Below the pieces are notes generated by a model. That model was given only the letters and a program-made list of their open reading frames with translations, searched no databases and was not told where the DNA came from. From assembly GCA_020025535.1 (NCBI GenBank), contig JAHHRY010000007.1, forward strand, positions 1 through 64,000: a DNA stretch of 64,000 nucleotides, in the 5' to 3' direction. The position numbers and the translations under genes are program-made. Positions within the stretch are counted from its first letter, which is position 1, and each line of letters opens with the position of its first letter. This DNA is from Oscillospiraceae bacterium. Lineage in GTDB: Bacteria > Bacillota > Clostridia > Oscillospirales > Oscillospiraceae. Shown one piece after another: positions 42,579-51,360 of the stretch.

Positions 42579-43202
42579 ATGTATTTGATGATCGATAATT
42601 TTGACTCGTTTGTCTATAATCTGGCCTGCTATATGCAGGAGAGAGGGGCGCAGGTGCGCCTTGTACGCAGCGACCGGATCCGTGCGGAGGATTTGGAAGC
42701 GCTGCTGAAAGAAGGTGCGGAAGAAAGGCTGGAAGGGCTTATCCTGTCTCCCGGCCCCAAAAGCCCGCAGGACTGCGGAAACTGCAGGGAGATCCTGCTG
42801 CGTGCCGCCGGACGGGTTCCGGTCCTTGGGGTGTGTCTGGGACACCAGATCATCGGAAGCGTGTACGGCGCGGAGGTTTGCAAGGGAAAGCGGCCCATGC
42901 ATGGAAAAATCAGCAGGATTGAGACAAACGGAAGGAACCTGTTTGCAGGGCTTCCCGGCTCGTTCCGGGTGACCCGCTACCACTCTCTGGTGGTGAGCGA
43001 CCGGGGCTTTCCCGATTGCCTGGAGGTGGATGCCCGGGCGGAGGATGGGACAATTATGGCGCTGCATCACAAAAGTTTGCCGATTTACGGCGTGCAGTTC
43101 CATCCGGAGGCGGTGCTGACGGAGTACGGCCATGAGCTGCTGGAGAATTTTATGCGGATATGCGAACAATGGGGGAAGAGCCATGAAAACAGTCATTCGT
43201 AA
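42579..43202 (+). CDS. pabA: Aminodeoxychorismate synthase glutamine amidotransferase (component II)
   Basis: The 207-residue class I glutamine amidotransferase supplies ammonia to PabB for p-aminobenzoate, a folate precursor. The nucleophile is Cys86 in VLGVCLGHQ; the His-Glu pair is in VQFHPEAVLTEYGHE. It begins MYLMIDNFDSFVYNL, typical of TrpG/PabA. The pab reading rather than tryptophan is based on the neighbours, pabB-like and a class IV lyase, and no trp genes. ATG 42579 follows GGGAGG. The stop overlaps pabB by 20 bp. Confidence 0.9.
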   Translation: MYLMIDNFDSFVYNLACYMQERGAQVRLVRSDRIRAEDLEALLKEGAEERLEGLILSPGPKSPQDCGNCREILLRAAGRVPVLGVCLGHQIIGSVYGAEVCKGKRPMHGKISRIETNGRNLFAGLPGSFRVTRYHSLVVSDRGFPDCLEVDARAEDGTIMALHHKSLPIYGVQFHPEAVLTEYGHELLENFMRICEQWGKSHENSHS

Positions 43203-44541
43203 GCTGGATATTTACAAAGAAGCGGCAGCGATTTTTGAATGCTGCCAGAATGAGAAGATGGCGGCATTTCTGGATTCGTCTCTGGAGGGAGAGACCGGGC
43301 GGTACAGCGTGATTGGTCTGGACCCCTATCTGATCCTGACGGAGGACGAGGGAGTTTTTTACCGCAATGGAGAGCCGCAGAAAGAAAGCTTTCTTCAGGG
43401 GCTGAACCAGGCACTGGAAAGCGCAAGAGAGGACAATCCGACGTCGCTTCCGCTGATTTCGGGAGCGCTGGGATATTTTTCCTATGACTTCGGAAGAAAG
43501 TTTGAGCACATCTCTACACGCCACCCCAGAAAACTGCGGGTGCCGGATGCGGTGTTTGCCTTTTACGATGTTCTCATTATCGAAGACAAGACGGAAAAGG
43601 CCCTTTATCTCACAGCCCGGGGAGAAAAACGCCCCCCGGAGCAGGCGTTTCGGGAGGTGGAAGCGGAGATTCGTCAGTGCCGGGAGACGGTACAGCCGGA
43701 AAGACATCCGGGACTGGCACCCTTTACGCCGAATTTCGAGAAGGAGGACTACAAGGCTGCCATTGACCGGGTGATCTCCTATATCGTGGAGGGGGACATC
43801 TATATTGCCAATATGACCCAGCAGCTGACGGTGAAAAGCGGCAGGACACCCTATGAGGTCTACCGCTATCTGCGTACCTATAATCCCGCACCTTTCAGCG
43901 CCTTTTTCCAATACGGAGATTTTCAGGTGATCTGCTCCTCACCGGAGCGGTTCCTGCAGGTCAAAGACGGAAAGGTAGAGACAAGACCCATCAAGGGCAC
44001 CCGGAAGCGGGGCAGGACTGCCAAGGAAGACGAAGCCCTTCGCAAAGAGCTTGAAAACTCCGAGAAGGATCACAGCGAGCTGCTGATGATCGTGGATCTG
44101 GAGCGGAACGACCTGAATCATGTCTGTCAGCCGGGAACCGTGGAGGTAACGGAGCATTTTGCCGTGGAGACCTATGCCACGGTGTTTCATCTGGTTACCA
44201 CCATCGTGGGCAGGCTTGGGCAGGAATGCACGCCGGGTGCCCTGATGGAAGCGGCTTTCCCCGGAGGCTCCATCACCGGTGCACCTAAGATACGGGCAAT
44301 GGAAATTATTGACGAACTGGAACATGACCGCCGGAATCTGTATACCGGCTCTTTGGGATATTTTTCTCTGAACGGGGACTGTGATCTGAATATCATCATC
44401 CGTACCGCTGTCCATCAGGACGGACAGTATACGCTGGGCGTGGGCGGCGGTATTACCTGTGAGTCGGAGCCGGAATTTGAGTATGAAGAGACCCTTCAAA
44501 AGGCAAAGGCTCTTTTGGAGGCCATGTGGGAGGAAAGATAA
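43183..44541 (+). CDS. pabB: Aminodeoxychorismate synthase component I
   Basis: The 452-residue chorismate-using enzyme makes 4-amino-4-deoxychorismate. The family core is complete: PIKGTRKRG (PIKGT with the lysine nucleophile of PabB), DHSELLMIVDLERNDL, FPGGSITGAPKIRAMEII, GSLGYFSLNGDCDLNIIIRT and GGGITCESEPEFEYEET. PIKGT, not PIAGT, is the mark of PabB over TrpE. The N-terminal domain has the YFSYDFGRKFE motif of the family. It is coupled to pabA by overlap and to pabC by a one-base stop/start overlap. Confidence 0.93.
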   Translation: MKTVIRKLDIYKEAAAIFECCQNEKMAAFLDSSLEGETGRYSVIGLDPYLILTEDEGVFYRNGEPQKESFLQGLNQALESAREDNPTSLPLISGALGYFSYDFGRKFEHISTRHPRKLRVPDAVFAFYDVLIIEDKTEKALYLTARGEKRPPEQAFREVEAEIRQCRETVQPERHPGLAPFTPNFEKEDYKAAIDRVISYIVEGDIYIANMTQQLTVKSGRTPYEVYRYLRTYNPAPFSAFFQYGDFQVICSSPERFLQVKDGKVETRPIKGTRKRGRTAKEDEALRKELENSEKDHSELLMIVDLERNDLNHVCQPGTVEVTEHFAVETYATVFHLVTTIVGRLGQECTPGALMEAAFPGGSITGAPKIRAMEIIDELEHDRRNLYTGSLGYFSLNGDCDLNIIIRTAVHQDGQYTLGVGGGITCESEPEFEYEETLQKAKALLEAMWEER

Positions 44542-45281
44542 TGTTTACACCGGACGACGGGTATTATTTTGGTTTGGGAGCCTTTGAGACCATCGCACTG
44601 GAGGAGGGAAGACCGCAGTTTCTCCGGGAGCATCTGCAGAGACTGGAGACGGCACTGAAATTTTTCTCTCTCCCGGTTTCCGTGGAACAGATCCGGGAGG
44701 CGGTGGAAGAAGCCCTGTCCCGGCAGGAGGCAAGACAGGGCCGCAGAGCACTGAAGGTGGCGGTTTCCCGGGAGAATCTGCTGGTTACCACCCGGGAAAA
44801 TCCCTATTGCCGGGAGGACTATCTTCAGGGCTTCGACACAGATTATTCTGCCATCCGGCGCAACGAGACATCTCCTTTTTCCTATCATAAGACGCTGAAC
44901 TGCGGGGACGGAATCTGGGAGAAGCGGCGGGCTGCGGCAGCCGGAATCCGGGAGCCGATTTTCCTGAATACCCGGGGACAGATTGCCGAAGGCGCGACGA
45001 CCAACGTGTTTTTTATCCGGGAAGGCAGGCTGGTGACGCCGCCTCTTTCCTGTGGAATGCTTCCGGGCATTCTGCGAGCCTATCTCTGCCGAATCTATGA
45101 GACAGAAGAAAAAATCGTGCTGCCGGAAGAGGTTGCGGAGTATGAGGAGATGTTTGTGACCAATTCCCTGCTGGGTATCATGCCGGTGCGGCGGCTTGGA
45201 CAGCATACGTTTTCCGGTATGGAGAGGGGACTGGCGCTGGCCCGTATGTTTTTTGACAGTCATCCCGGGGAAGAGGTGTAA
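44541..45281 (+). CDS. pabC: Aminodeoxychorismate lyase (class IV aminotransferase fold)
   Basis: The 246-residue PLP protein of fold type IV would cleave aminodeoxychorismate into p-aminobenzoate and pyruvate. Motifs are DDGYYFGLGAFETI, SFSYHKTLNC-like FSYHKTLNCGD (PLP lysine), AEGATTNVFFIREGRLVTPP and CGMLPGILRAYL, with EMFVTNSLLGIMPVRRLG near the end. A branched-chain or D-amino-acid aminotransferase would look similar, but the pabA-pabB context decides. ATG 44541 shares its first base with the pabB stop. Confidence 0.9.
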   Translation: MFTPDDGYYFGLGAFETIALEEGRPQFLREHLQRLETALKFFSLPVSVEQIREAVEEALSRQEARQGRRALKVAVSRENLLVTTRENPYCREDYLQGFDTDYSAIRRNETSPFSYHKTLNCGDGIWEKRRAAAAGIREPIFLNTRGQIAEGATTNVFFIREGRLVTPPLSCGMLPGILRAYLCRIYETEEKIVLPEEVAEYEEMFVTNSLLGIMPVRRLGQHTFSGMERGLALARMFFDSHPGEEV

Positions 45282-45285
45282 TAGG

Positions 45286-46179
45286 ATGGCAGAGACGGTT
45301 TCCGGTACCGCTCCCGGAAAAATGCTGGTGGAGCGGACAAGCCAGACCGACAGCACCCGGGTGCAGATCGGAGAAGCCCGGATCGGCGGCGGGGGTTTTT
45401 CTTTCCTTGCAGGTCTGAGAAAGGCATGGAACGAGGAAAACATAAAGAATCTGAAGCAAACAGGCGCTGCCTGCATCTGGGCGGAAGAAACGGACGACCG
45501 GAATCCCGGGGAAGAACGTCTGAGCCTGCTGACGGCGGCAGGAAAAAAAGCCGGTCTGCCGGTGATTGCCTCTGTTTCTTCCATTCGGGCGCTGCCGCTT
45601 CTGGAAAAGGCGGATGCCGTTTTGACAGAGGGACGGAGTATGCAGGATTATGAGTTGCTCCGAGCATTGGGCAGACTCAGAAAACCGGTGATTCTCACAA
45701 GGAATGCAGGCAGCACGCCGGAGGAGCTGCTTATGGCCGGGGAGTACCTGCTGAGCGGCGGCAACGGGCAGGTGATTTTCTGCGAGCAGGGAACCCGTAC
45801 CTTTTCTTCTCCCACCGGGAGAAGTCTGGATCTGACGGTAGCTCTGTGGCTTCGCAGCCGGACGCACCTGCCGATTATTGTGGATCCCGGTCCCACCGTA
45901 CAGACGGAGGAGGCACTCAGCGCGATGATTCTGGCGGCTGCGGCAGCGGGAGTGGACGGAGTGATGTTCCGGCTGGGAACGGAGGGAGACGTACCGGGGC
46001 TTTCGCCGGAGACCTTCCGGCGGACGGCGGAGCACACGCAGGCACTGCTTGCGGCGCTGGGCAGGCCGGATGTGCCGCACCCGGATGACGGACGGCTTCG
46101 TGAGAGCGCCGGGGCGCCGGTGGCTGCCTGCGAACAGGAGGCAGAAAAGCATACGCGGGCAAGCACTTTGGCGGTTTGA
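45286..46179 (+). CDS. DAHP synthase-like protein lacking catalytic motifs
   Basis: The 297-residue product aligns with type I-beta 3-deoxy-7-phosphoheptulonate synthases over their barrel. It keeps GRSMQDYELLRALG (for ARNMQNF), KPVILTRNAGSTPEELLMAG, GNGQVIFCEQGTRTFSSPT, then LDLTVALWLRSRTHLPIIVD. But the substrate loop KPRTSP is replaced by GGGGFSFLAG, the metal histidine in VDPSH is gone (VDPGP), and the EVHP glutamate/His segment reads RLGTE. It is therefore probably not a DAHP synthase; a regulatory or scaffold role for chorismate supply, or a changed reaction, is possible. It starts 5 bp after pabC, with AGG close to ATG 45286. Confidence 0.75.
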   Translation: MAETVSGTAPGKMLVERTSQTDSTRVQIGEARIGGGGFSFLAGLRKAWNEENIKNLKQTGAACIWAEETDDRNPGEERLSLLTAAGKKAGLPVIASVSSIRALPLLEKADAVLTEGRSMQDYELLRALGRLRKPVILTRNAGSTPEELLMAGEYLLSGGNGQVIFCEQGTRTFSSPTGRSLDLTVALWLRSRTHLPIIVDPGPTVQTEEALSAMILAAAAAGVDGVMFRLGTEGDVPGLSPETFRRTAEHTQALLAALGRPDVPHPDDGRLRESAGAPVAACEQEAEKHTRASTLAV

Positions 46180-46237
46180 AATGGAACGCCTGAGCTGTCG
46201 GAAGTGACCCGGAGTTCCTACCCGCCCCCGGCAACTG

Positions 46238-46276
46238 AAAAAAGTCCTGAAATCATAGGATTTCAGGACTTTTTCT
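46238..46276 (+). terminator. Terminator of the pab operon
   Basis: A 14-bp stem (46240-46253 with 46260-46273) has a 6-nt loop and a TTTTTC tail, 60 bp after the last stop. Confidence 0.88.
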
Positions 46277-46454
46277 TTTCTGAGCGCATAGGAATCTTTG
46301 AAAGGCTGTTTTTTGAATCAGACCGGAGGCCAGCGGCAGTTCCGTGCAGAGAATGCCGCCTTGTCAGCGATACAAAAATAGCACTGAAATTTCTACAAAT
46401 TATAAAAGAGAAGATGTGTTTTTTGTGTTGCAAAATGTATTTAACGATGATAGA

Positions 46455-46841
46455 ATGACCGTGGGTGATGTAAACTTGTTGAAAAAGCCAACCAATCTGC
46501 GCTGGAAGCTGCCGCTGTTTTTGCTGTGCGGCGGATTTCTGCTGACTTGGGCTCTGTGCTGCTTTCCTTGTCCTATCCGGCATCTGACGGGAATTCCCTG
46601 CCCGGGCTGCGGTATGGGCAGAGCGTGGTATGCTGCACTTCACTTGAATTTCCGGAAAGCATTTGCCTGTCATCCTGCATTTTGGGCTGTTCCCGTGATT
46701 GCGGTGTTTCTGCTGTACGACTGTAAATTGTTCTCCAAAAAGAGAACCAACACCCTTGTTTTGACAGGTGTTCTGCTTGTGGTCGCTGTCAGTTATGTGA
46801 TTCGTCTGATTATGTATTTTAATGGGGCCTTGGCCCTTTAA
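46455..46841 (+). CDS. DUF2752 membrane protein
   Basis: The product of about 128 residues has the family signature CCFPCPIRHLTGIPCPGCG followed by MGRAWYA, flanked by three hydrophobic helices (about 18-38, 73-92 and 99-120). The conserved CPGCG cysteines may bind metal or be redox-active; the family function is unknown. The start is unsure: ATG 46455 has no ribosome binding site, and GTG or TTG codons up to 46479 are alternatives. A TM2 protein gene follows after 34 bp, a common pairing. Confidence 0.8.
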   Translation: MTVGDVNLLKKPTNLRWKLPLFLLCGGFLLTWALCCFPCPIRHLTGIPCPGCGMGRAWYAALHLNFRKAFACHPAFWAVPVIAVFLLYDCKLFSKKRTNTLVLTGVLLVVAVSYVIRLIMYFNGALAL

Positions 46842-46875
46842 AATGAGTCCCTACCAATAAAAGGAGAGAGTATTT

Positions 46876-47280
46876 ATGTATTGTAAAAATTGTGGTAACC
46901 CTATGGACCCGAATGCCTCTGTATGTGTAAAGTGCGGCTGTGCAGCCAACAATGGCGGCAACTTCTGCGCAAACTGCGGTCAGCCTGTTGCTCCCGGTGC
47001 CGTGTTCTGCACTTCCTGTGGCGCAAGTATGACTCCTGTTGCCCCTGCTGAGGCAAAGAGCAAGATGGTTGCCGGCCTGCTGGGTATTCTGGTGGGTGCT
47101 TTGGGCGTCCATAATTTCTATCTGGGTTACACCAGTAAGGCTGTCGTGCAGCTTCTGCTTACTGTTCTGAGCTGCGGTGTCCTGGGCGCTGTAAGCTCCA
47201 TCTGGGGCCTGGTTGAGGGCATTATGATCCTGACCGGCAATATCAAGACGGACGGAAAGGGCAATCCTCTGAAGGATTGA
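46876..47280 (+). CDS. TM2-domain protein with two zinc ribbons
   Basis: The 134-residue protein starts with two zinc ribbons (CKNCGNPMDPNASVCVKCG and CANCGQPVAPGAVFCTSCG), followed by a TM2 domain (about 65-125) with GILVGALGVHNFYLGYTSKA and GLVEGIMILTG. It has two membrane helices. TM2 proteins are small membrane proteins of unclear function. AAGGAGAG precedes the ATG. The cluster of YdjGHI-like genes with more zinc ribbons is convergent with it, suggesting a shared envelope theme. Confidence 0.88.
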   Translation: MYCKNCGNPMDPNASVCVKCGCAANNGGNFCANCGQPVAPGAVFCTSCGASMTPVAPAEAKSKMVAGLLGILVGALGVHNFYLGYTSKAVVQLLLTVLSCGVLGAVSSIWGLVEGIMILTGNIKTDGKGNPLKD

Positions 47281-47410
47281 TCTTTGGCTGCAGTGATGTC
47301 TGCGGCTGAGGGAAAGATACATATGCGCCGCCGGTAAAGGGAGTTTGAAAATCTGCGGCAGCTGTGGATACCTTTCCGCTTTCGGAATATTACAATATAT
47401 TTAGACAGCC

Positions 47411-47481
47411 CCCCGGTTTCTGCCGAAACAGAGACCGGGGGCTAAAAAAGCCATCTGCCCGGACAGGCAGATGGCTTTTTT
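47411..47481. terminator. Double hairpin between convergent transcripts
   Basis: A GC-rich hairpin (about 47411-47441) is followed by a perfect 16-bp terminator (47444-47459 with 47466-47481) with A and T runs on both sides, which serves both strands. Confidence 0.88.
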
Positions 47482-47523
47482 GTTCTGCGGGAATCCGGCT
47501 GTACCGGAAAACGGGGAACGGTA

Positions 47524-48351
47524 TCAGTACTTGCCGCCTCCGCCGCCATGACTGGTGCCGGAGGAGCTGGTATGCGTGCTCGAGCCGGAACGGGAGTAAG
47601 AGCCGGAGCTGCCGCCTCCGCCGGTATCCTTGGGCCTTGCACGGCGGTCAACCGTATGGTAGAGGAAAAGGTCGCTCTTCTCATCGATCCGTGTACTGCC
47701 GGCGCGAATATAGCTGTTGGCAGAGGACTGGGAACGGACGCTTGTCAGCTGGCTCTTCATGGAGCCTACCACAATGAAGGCAATCACAAAGCCCACCACC
47801 AGAGAAATGGGAATCCATTTCAGGGACAGAGGCTTCATGGGGAGATGTCCGTAATCATAGGGCTCTCCTGTCAGGGCCTGACGGATGAATTTATCGCACT
47901 GATCGGCAAAGATATTGAAGGCCTTGGCGTAGTTTTCTTTCTTCAGGGAAGGCAGAAAACGCTCGGACATATAGTCGAGGCCTGCGTCCGTCACCGCACG
48001 GATACCGAAGCCGGTAGTGGAAACATACCAGTCCCGGGTAGTGGGGCACAGCAGCAGGAGAATGCCGTCCCGGCTGCTGCCAAAGCCATAGCCGCTGTAG
48101 TCGAAGAAATCATCCGCGACATCTCTGGGCAATTTGCCACCCAGATCCTTGACGGTGAGGATGACGATGTCCACCTGATGCTTTTCACTGATTTTATCCA
48201 GTTTTTCCAGCAGCTTTTCGGACTCGCGGGTGCCTAAAACCCCGGCTCCATCCACAAGACGGGGAGGTTTTGTATCGGCTGCCCGTGCGGGAATCAGGGC
48301 TGCCGCACACAGCACGATCATGAGGAACAACGCAAAGAAACGCTTTTTCAT
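47524..48351 (-). CDS. TPM-domain protein (YdjH-like)
   Basis: The 275-residue protein has a signal peptide (KRFFALFLMIVLCAAALIPA, cleaved near ARA), a TPM domain (about 32-155; VDGAGVLGTRESEKLLEKLD, DIVILTVKDLGG, FFDYSGYGFG, GILLLLCPTTRDWYV), one membrane helix (about 178-196) and a low-complexity Ser/Gly-rich tail ending GGGGGKY. This matches B. subtilis YdjH. It is the last gene of a three-gene operon after a zinc-ribbon (YdjG-like) and an SPFH (YdjI-like) gene. Confidence 0.88.
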   Translation of the reverse strand: MKKRFFALFLMIVLCAAALIPARAADTKPPRLVDGAGVLGTRESEKLLEKLDKISEKHQVDIVILTVKDLGGKLPRDVADDFFDYSGYGFGSSRDGILLLLCPTTRDWYVSTTGFGIRAVTDAGLDYMSERFLPSLKKENYAKAFNIFADQCDKFIRQALTGEPYDYGHLPMKPLSLKWIPISLVVGFVIAFIVVGSMKSQLTSVRSQSSANSYIRAGSTRIDEKSDLFLYHTVDRRARPKDTGGGGSSGSYSRSGSSTHTSSSGTSHGGGGGKY

Positions 48352-48364
48352 ATTCTGTCCCTCC

Positions 48365-49459
48365 CTAAATCAGGCCGATCAGCCGCAGCAGCCACGCGGC
48401 ACCGTAAACAATCGCGCCGCACAGGGCGGTCAGGCCGACAGTCCACTGTGCTGCCAGCTTCTTGTCCACGGGCAGGTTGCCCACGAACTTGCCCGTCTGA
48501 CCATTCATGGCAAAGGTGTATTTCTGACCGTTCCAGGTGGTATTCAGCAGCCAGACAGGGTAAAGGGCATACTTGGCCTTGCTGTTTTGCAGAGAGATGC
48601 TGGTGGTTACCGGTACGGCGGTGGTATAGCCGCTCACGCTGTTGGCGAAGGACTGCACCGTGCTCTTCCGGATTCGTTCGTTGGCGCGGCTGATGCTTTC
48701 GTTTGCGTCTACGTCATATTTATCCGCCAGATAACCTGCCAGATAGGCAGTCTGGAAATCCTTTGCTTCCTTAAAATCAAACGGCTCAAGAGATTCCATC
48801 AAATCGTCCGCCATTTTGACGGAGCCGTCCACGGGCACATGATTAAAGCCAATCTGGCCGCCCCGTTTGACGGAGAAGTACTTGGTTTCCGTGTAGATAT
48901 AATTGCTGTCGCTCCAGCTGCGGACCCGGGTGGCTCTGTAGAGGATTCTGGCATTTACGTCTGCGTCAAACAGCCAGAAGGGGACATACACGCCCTTGAC
49001 CTCATCCAGATGGTGCTTCTCTTTGAAAACTTTGGGAAGCAGCCGTTTTCCGCACAGATGCTTTGCAAAGCTGTCTGTGGCGGCTTTTTTATCCAGCCTG
49101 AAAGGAATCACATAATCCGGCCGCAGGTCGCCCGAGAGCTGTCCTTTCATCACAACGGGGCTGTCACAGAAGGGACAGGACGTTGCGGCGGTATTTTCGT
49201 CCACCACAATTTCGCCGCCGCAGGAATTGCAGATATAGGTACGAAGGCCCTCTGCTTCCCCCTCCTGCCATTCGCTTCCGGGCCGGTTTTCCCATGTCAT
49301 TTCATCCGGCTGCCCGTCGTTTAAATCGGCATCGTAGTTTTTCAGGGTGTCCATTTCAAATTCCGTGTCGCAATAGGGACACTTCATCTTTTGCAGCTCA
49401 CTGTCGAAAGTGATTGCGCCGCCGCAGCACGGACACTTGTATTCAAGTAATGTTGCCAT
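48365..49459 (-). CDS. Zinc-ribbon membrane protein (YdjG-like)
   Basis: The 364-residue protein has an N-terminal TFIIB-like zinc ribbon (YKCPCCGGAITFDSELQKMK, CPYCDTEF), a second ribbon (YICNSCGGEIVVDE, CPFCDSPVV), a long beta-rich middle (PFRLDKKAATDSFAKHL) and a hydrophobic C-terminal helix (LTALCGAIVYGAAWLLRLIG). The same layout is found in YdjG. It lies 13 bp before the TPM gene. ATG 49459 is chosen over GTG 49465 because it gives a normal distance to AGAGG. A membrane adaptor role is inferred. Confidence 0.85.
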   Translation of the reverse strand: MATLLEYKCPCCGGAITFDSELQKMKCPYCDTEFEMDTLKNYDADLNDGQPDEMTWENRPGSEWQEGEAEGLRTYICNSCGGEIVVDENTAATSCPFCDSPVVMKGQLSGDLRPDYVIPFRLDKKAATDSFAKHLCGKRLLPKVFKEKHHLDEVKGVYVPFWLFDADVNARILYRATRVRSWSDSNYIYTETKYFSVKRGGQIGFNHVPVDGSVKMADDLMESLEPFDFKEAKDFQTAYLAGYLADKYDVDANESISRANERIRKSTVQSFANSVSGYTTAVPVTTSISLQNSKAKYALYPVWLLNTTWNGQKYTFAMNGQTGKFVGNLPVDKKLAAQWTVGLTALCGAIVYGAAWLLRLIGLI

Positions 49460-49642
49460 GTCCACGTATCCTCTTTATGTCGTTATTTCTTTCACCCGTC
49501 GGAACTCCGGTAAAGAAATCCGTGCAGCGGCTCACCGGCTGCCGGCCCGTTTCCCGGAAAGAGCGGGCGAATGCGTCCGGACCGGTGGCCTGCTCAGGGC
49601 TGCCGATCCTCTGGGGACATCATATTAAATTCCTGAGTGTTC

Positions 49643-51055
49643 TTATTCCTTATCGCTGTCGTCAAACGGGTCGCCGCATTCGGGACAGAACTTGGGAGGA
49701 TGCGTCGGGTCTTCCGGCTGCCATCCGCACTTGTCACAGCGGTAGAGAGGGGCGTCTGCAGGTTTTCTGGCGCCGCAGTTCTGACAGAACTTGCCCTGAT
49801 TTACAGAACCGCAGGAGCAGGTCCAGCCGCTGACTTCCGGTCTTCTGGCACCGCACTGCGGGCAGAACCTGCCGGTGGCAATGGTGCCGCAGGAGCATTT
49901 CCAGCTGTCGGCCTGTACGGGTTCCGGCTTTTTGCTGCCGCAATTCTGGCAGAACTTTCCGGAGACGATGGTGCCGCAGGAACACTTCCAGGTGTTCTGC
50001 TGCTGAGGTGCCTGCTGTGCCGCCTGCATGGCAGCCTGCTGCTGTGCGGTCTGCTGTGCAAAGAGGTTCTGCACGGTGCCGCCGCCGGCGTTCATAGCCA
50101 TGCCCATGCCCAGGAATCCGTTCATGGCACCGTTGCGGTTGGAGGCGGCAGCCTTCATGGCATCGGCCTGTGCGCCTACCAGCGTGCCTGCAGCCATGCC
50201 CGGATTGCTCATGAAAGCGGAACGCTGTGCCTGCTTGATCAGCTCGGCGTCCTCGGGAGGCAGGGTGACGGAGCCCAGAGCAACGGATACCATCTTGAGG
50301 CCGCGTTCTTTCCACAGCTTGGAAAGCTCCTCGCTCATGGCCTTCTGCAATTCCTCGTTGTGGGTTATAATCTCATTCGGGCGCAGCTCCAGTGCGGACA
50401 GCTTGCCGAATGCCTGCTGCAGAGCACCGATAAACTCTCCTTTCAGCATACTGTCCAGACCGTTGGTCTCCCGGGTGAAACGATCGGTCACGTTATTGCA
50501 GACCTTGACGTAGAACAGGGGCGGGTTTTCGATCTGATAAGAGTACACACCGGAGCAGCGGATGGAAACGTCGATGTCCAGATTGATTTTGTGATCCACC
50601 ACACGGAAGGGAACAGGATTCGGCGTGCCGAACTTGTTGTCAAACAGCTCCTTGGTGTTGATGTAATACACTCTCTGGTCGTTGCCGACGTCTCCGCCGT
50701 AGGTGAAGCGCTTGCCGACTGTTTTGAAGGTTTCCAGGATACCGGTACCCAGAGGGCCGGTGAAAAGGCTGGGCTCGGAAGAGGTATCGTAGGTGAAGCA
50801 ACCCGGCTCCGCACAGATTTCGACGACCTTGCCATGCTCCACGATCAGCATACACTGACCGTCTGCAACGGCGATACCGGAGCCGTTGGAAATGACGTTA
50901 TCATGTCCCTTGGTGTTGGAAGAACGCTTGCCGGTGACTTTGTGGCCTCTGGTGACAAGCAGGTCGTTGGACATGGAATCGCAGTAAAAGTACTCCTTCC
51001 ACTGATCGGCCATGGTGCCGCCAAAGGAACTGATTGCTGCTTTAATGAGTCCCAT
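49643..51055 (-). CDS. SPFH-domain protein with C-terminal zinc ribbons (YdjI-like)
   Basis: The 470-residue protein has an SPFH/band-7-like domain at about 25-290 (SDLLVTRGHKV-like N-terminus, VADGQCMLIVEHGKVVEICA, LDIDVSIRCSGVYSYQI, ELQKAMSEELSKLWKERGLK). A Gly/Met/Gln-rich linker (about 295-370) follows, then four zinc ribbons with regular CSCGTI...FCQNCG repeats. It has no transmembrane helix. It heads the three-gene operon. In Bacillus the YdjI homologue recruits PspA (YdjF) to the membrane; no PspA gene is in the window. AAAGGAG precedes ATG 51055. Confidence 0.9.
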   Translation of the reverse strand: MGLIKAAISSFGGTMADQWKEYFYCDSMSNDLLVTRGHKVTGKRSSNTKGHDNVISNGSGIAVADGQCMLIVEHGKVVEICAEPGCFTYDTSSEPSLFTGPLGTGILETFKTVGKRFTYGGDVGNDQRVYYINTKELFDNKFGTPNPVPFRVVDHKINLDIDVSIRCSGVYSYQIENPPLFYVKVCNNVTDRFTRETNGLDSMLKGEFIGALQQAFGKLSALELRPNEIITHNEELQKAMSEELSKLWKERGLKMVSVALGSVTLPPEDAELIKQAQRSAFMSNPGMAAGTLVGAQADAMKAAASNRNGAMNGFLGMGMAMNAGGGTVQNLFAQQTAQQQAAMQAAQQAPQQQNTWKCSCGTIVSGKFCQNCGSKKPEPVQADSWKCSCGTIATGRFCPQCGARRPEVSGWTCSCGSVNQGKFCQNCGARKPADAPLYRCDKCGWQPEDPTHPPKFCPECGDPFDDSDKE

Positions 51056-51360
51056 AGTGTATCTCCTTTGCGTTTTATGTTTATAAAAAAGGTTTTCTAT
51101 TCATTTTATGCATGAATAATATACGCACACAATTATACTTATTTTCCGCTTCAATGTCAACGAATGAAAAGAAATTTTGTGGCAGCTGAATTTCTATGCA
51201 ATGCAAAATGCATAGAATGGGCATTCCTTACAGGTTACATAATACCACAATATATTGTGGTGCATTTTGACGATAACAACAAAATAAAGGAAAATGGTGT
51301 TGACTTTTGGAATCCGACTATATATACTGAGCACTAGAACGGCCACGGGAGGGAACGGAA
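51056..51360. promoter_or_regulatory. Divergent control region with NrdR-like palindrome and nrdG promoter
   Basis: An 18-bp palindrome at 51244-51261 contains CACAATATATTGTG (51246-51259), which fits the NrdR box core CACWATATATWGTG. Downstream is a good promoter, TTGACT (51300-51305), 17 bp, TATACT (51323-51328), 32 bp before nrdG. NrdR usually binds two boxes about 31 bp apart; I find only one clear box. Another inverted repeat, TTCTATGCA/TGCATAGAA (51192-51217), may belong to the divergent SPFH operon. Confidence 0.7.
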
